Shown here: positions 61,090-64,000 of the stretch, piece after piece
Numbering within the stretch: the first letter of the stretch is position 1
Layout of the letters: each line of letters opens with the position of its first letter
DNA from: Rhineura floridana
Taxonomy: Eukaryota; Chordata; Lepidosauria; Squamata; Rhineuridae
DNA length: 64,000 nucleotides
NCBI RefSeq assembly: GCF_030035675.1
Contig: NC_084482.1
Coordinates: 218,573,943-218,637,942 of the forward strand
Direction: 5' to 3'
Program-made: the position numbers and the translations under genes
Notes under the pieces: generated by a model
Seen by the model: the letters and a program-made list of their open reading frames with translations, nothing else
What the model was told of the DNA's origin: nothing
Databases searched by the model: none

Positions 61090-63545
61090 ATATGGTGTAG
61101 ACGTGGCCATATATTACAGACTTGTGTGCAAAATCTGAAGTGGGAAGAGCTATTTGACCACAGTGCTATTAAATTAAACATACATGTAAATGGCCAATTG
61201 CCAAGAAAATCCAACACGGTCACATTTGACTTCAAAAGAGGAAACTTCACAAAAATGAGGGGATTGGTAAAAAGAAAGCTGAAAAACAAAGTCCAGAGGG
61301 TCACATCACTCGAAAATGCTTGGAAGTTGTTTAAAAACACTATATTAGAAGCTCAACTGGAGTGCATACCGCAGATCAGAAAAGGTACCGCCAGGGCCAA
61401 GAAGATGCCAGCATGGTTAACGAGCAAAGTCAAGGAAGCTCTTAGAGGCAAAAAGTCTTCCTTCAGAAAATGGAAGTCTTGTCCGAATGAGGAAAATAAA
61501 AAAGAACACAAACTCTGGCAAAAGAAATGCAAGAAGACAATAAGGGATGCTAAAAAAGAATTTGAGGAGCACATTGCTAAGAACATAAAAACCAACAACA
61601 AAAAATTCTGTAAATACATTCAAAGCAGGAGACCATCTAGGGAGACCATTGGACCCTTGGATGATAAGGGAGTCAAAGGTGTACTAAAGAACGATAAGGA
61701 GATTGCAGAGAAGCTAAATGAATTCTTTGCATCTGTCTTCACAGTGGAAGATATAGGGCAGATCCCTGAACCTGAACTAACATTTGCAGGAAGGGATTCT
61801 GAGGAACTAAGACAAATAGTGGTAACGAGAGAGGAAGTTCTAAGCTTAATGGACAATATAAAAACTGACAAATCACCGGGCCCGGATGGCATCCACCTGA
61901 GAGTTCTCAAAGAACTTAAATGTGAAATTGCTGATCTGCTAACTAAAATATGTAACTTGTCCCTCGGGTCCTCCTCCGTGCCTGAGGACTGGAAAGTGGC
62001 AAATGTAACGCCAATCTTCAAAAAGGGATCCAGAGGGGATCCCGGAAATTACAGGCCAGTTAGCTTAACTTCTGTCCCTGGAAAACTGGTAGAAAGTATT
62101 ATAAAAGCTAGATTGACTAAGCACATAGAGAACAAGCCTTGCTGAAGCAGAGCCAGCATGGCTTCTGCAAGGGAAGGTCCTGTCTCAGTAACCTATTAGA
62201 ATTCTTTGAGAGTGTCAACAAGCATACAGATAGAGGTGATCCAGTGGACATAGTGTACTTAGACTTTCAAAAAGCGTTTGACAAGGTACCTCACCAAAGG
62301 CTTCTGAGGAAGCTGAGCAGTCATGGAATAAGAGGAGAGGTCCTCTTGTGGATAAGGAATTGGTTAAGAAGCAGAAAGCAGAGAGTAGGAATAAACGGAC
62401 AGTTCTCCCAATGGAGGGCTGTAGAAAGTGAATCCCTCAAGGATCGGTATTGGGACCTGTACTTTTCAACTTGTTCATTAATGACCTAGAATTAGGAGTG
62501 AGCAGTGAAGTGGCCAAGTTTGCTGACGACACTAAATTGTTCAGGGTTGTTAAAACAAAAAGGGATTGCGAAGAGCTCCAAAAAGACCTCTCCAAACTGA
62601 GTGAATGGGCGGAAAAATGGCAAATGCAATTCAATATAAACAAGTGTAAAATTATGCATATTGGAGCAAACAATCTTAATTTCACATATACGCTCATGGG
62701 GTCTGAACTGGCGGTGACCGACCAGGAGAGAGACCTCGGGGTTGTAGTGGACAGCACGATGAAAATGTCGACCCAGTGTGCGGCAGCTGTGAAAAAGGCA
62801 AATTCCATGCTAGCAATAATTAGGAAAGGTATTGAAAATAAAACAGCCGATATCATAATGCCGTTGTATAAATCTATGGTGCGGCCGCATTTGGAATACA
62901 GTGTACAGTTCTGGTCGCCTCATCTCAAAAAGGATATTCTGGACTTGGAAAAGGTTCAGAAGAGGGCAACCAGAATGATCAAGGGGATGGAGCGACTCCC
63001 TTACGAGGAAAGGTTGCAGCATTGGGGGCTTTGTAGTTTAGAGAAAAGGCGGGTCAGAGGAGACATGATAGAAGTGTATAAAATTATGCATGGCATTGAG
63101 AAAGTGGAGAGAGAAAAGTTCTTCTCCCTCTCTCATAATACTAGAACTCGTGGACATTCAAAGAAGCTGAATGTTGGAAGATTCAGGACAGACAAAAGGA
63201 AGTACTTCTTTACTCAGCGCATAATTAAACTATGGAATTTGCTCCCACAAGATGCAGTAATGGCCACCAGCTTGGACGGCTTTAAAAGAAGATTAGACCA
63301 ATTCATGGAGGACAGGGCTATCAATGGCTACTAGCCATGATGGCTGAGCTCTGCCACCCTAGTCAGAGGCAGCATGCTTCTGAAAACCAGTTGCCGGAAG
63401 CCTCAGGAGGGGAGAGTGTTCTTGCACTCGGGTCCTGCTTGCGGGCTTCCCCCAGGCACCTGGTTGGCCACTGTGAAAACAGGATGCTGGACTAGATGGG
63501 CCACTGGCCTGATCCAGCAGGCTCTTCTTATGTTCTTATGAGTTG
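61090..63545 (+). mobile_element. CR1 LINE, 5' truncated, recent
   Basis: About 2.45 kb holding the second half of the CR1 ORF2: linker and RT fingers from 61126 ('DKSPGPDGIHLRVLKELKCE', 'WKVANVTPIFKKGSRGDPGN'), palm ('[20 protein letters not shown]'), catalytic '[10 protein letters not shown]' (62515-62545), then the C-terminal part ending 'EDRAINGY' at 63334. Two one-base losses shift the frame: near 62136 (gagaacaagcc; AAGGCC expected) and near 62430 (GTGGAGTCC expected from the sister copy). It ends with 'cttcttatgttcttatga'. The sister copy in reverse is 55951-57145. Confidence 0.9.
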
Positions 63546-64000
63546 GGCTAGCGCTGAAGGCCACGCTGAGTTACGAATTCTTATGAATCGGCTGCAATTA
63601 AAAAACAACGTTTAGTCTATCCGAAGGGAAAATAAAATAAATAAGCGCTTTATTGAACAAGAGGCAACGTGCAGTTATGCCAAATTCCACTGCAGCCCAG
63701 TACAAAAACAAAAGTGGCCCAAAGCGATCCAGGATTTGCAACGTTATAAAGTAAAAAAAGTGGCCCAAAGCGATCCAGGATTTGCAACGTTATGCAATAA
63801 AATTAAACAATGCATCGATGCTTCTCGCCAGCAATTTCCCTGCCAGACTCTTCCGCATCTTAACAAGGGGAAACTCAGCCTCCCTCCCACTGCCGACCCC
63901 CACCAAGGCCCCTCGTTTCTGCCTCTTTCGCCTTCCAAACAGGACAAAGGGGCCCCCAACTGCCTCCCTCTCTCCCCCTCCCCGTGCAGCTCCAAGACAA
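63546..64000. other. Right edge, nothing recognised apart from a short tandem repeat
   Basis: GC content rises toward the edge. No KRAB-A motif is visible on the minus strand. The open frame at 63744-63995 (minus) lacks family features. Confidence 0.4.
63711..63793. repeat. 46-bp tandem duplication
   Basis: 'aaagtggcccaaagcgatcc' and the following 'aggatttgcaacgttat' occur twice with a 46-bp period. The unit copies are identical over about 37 bp. Confidence 0.9.

Overview
The window looks like nuclear DNA of a squamate reptile (lizard or snake). The grounds are exons of a vomeronasal type-2 receptor (V2R) of the expanded squamate type, tRNA-derived SINEs of the Sauria type with BovB-like 3' ends, and a dense mixture of CR1, L2, BovB and L1 LINEs, Tc1 and hAT DNA transposons and scattered LTR fossils. 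Most of the 64 kb is introns filled with these repeats. There is no sign of bacterial, organellar or viral replicon structure, no operon, no CRISPR array and no free-standing tRNA or rRNA gene.

Layout. Positions 1 to about 23,600 carry the first five exons of a V2R gene on the minus strand (exon 1 at 22,877-23,097 down to exon 5 at 495-621). Its seven-transmembrane exon lies beyond the left edge. About 10 kb away, head to head on the plus strand, lies a paralogue from 33,277 to 47,562. It keeps exon 1, exon 3, exon 4, exon 5 and the seven-transmembrane exon, but it has no exon 2 and has a one-base shift near the start of exon 3, so I call it a pseudogene. About 480 bp of 5' flank is similar between the two copies, so their promoters probably duplicated together. 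On the right, a KRAB/C2H2 zinc-finger gene runs on the minus strand: a KRAB-B exon at 60,424-60,537 and a terminal exon with 21 fingers at 51,547-53,420. The KRAB-A exon was not found and probably lies past the right edge.

Mobile elements. The most notable are two full-length, ORF1-only L1-type elements (660-2,663 and 11,236-13,179). Both have target-site duplications and an open ORF1, and both end in the same short 3' UTR without any ORF2. They look like a HAL1-type family that moved as such; the first copy also carries about 100 bp of apparent 3' transduced DNA. An intronless RGS10 retrocopy sits at 38,577-39,600; it appears to come from an alternatively spliced mRNA (one exon skipped, a cryptic acceptor used). 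Nested insertions are common: CR1 in L2, CR1 in Tc1, an LTR in CR1 and an LTR in L1. In both V2R copies a LINE sits at the acceptor of exon 5; in the plus copy the CR1 tail itself forms the pyrimidine tract.

How the parts relate. The two V2R copies would encode, or once encoded, pheromone receptors of vomeronasal sensory neurons. The KRAB zinc-finger gene is a likely silencer of transposable elements. I found no new multi-gene system. The new-looking material is the ORF1-only LINE family, the element-derived splice site, the RGS10 retrocopy and several small repeat families. All calls are from reading the sequence; no alignments or searches were run.
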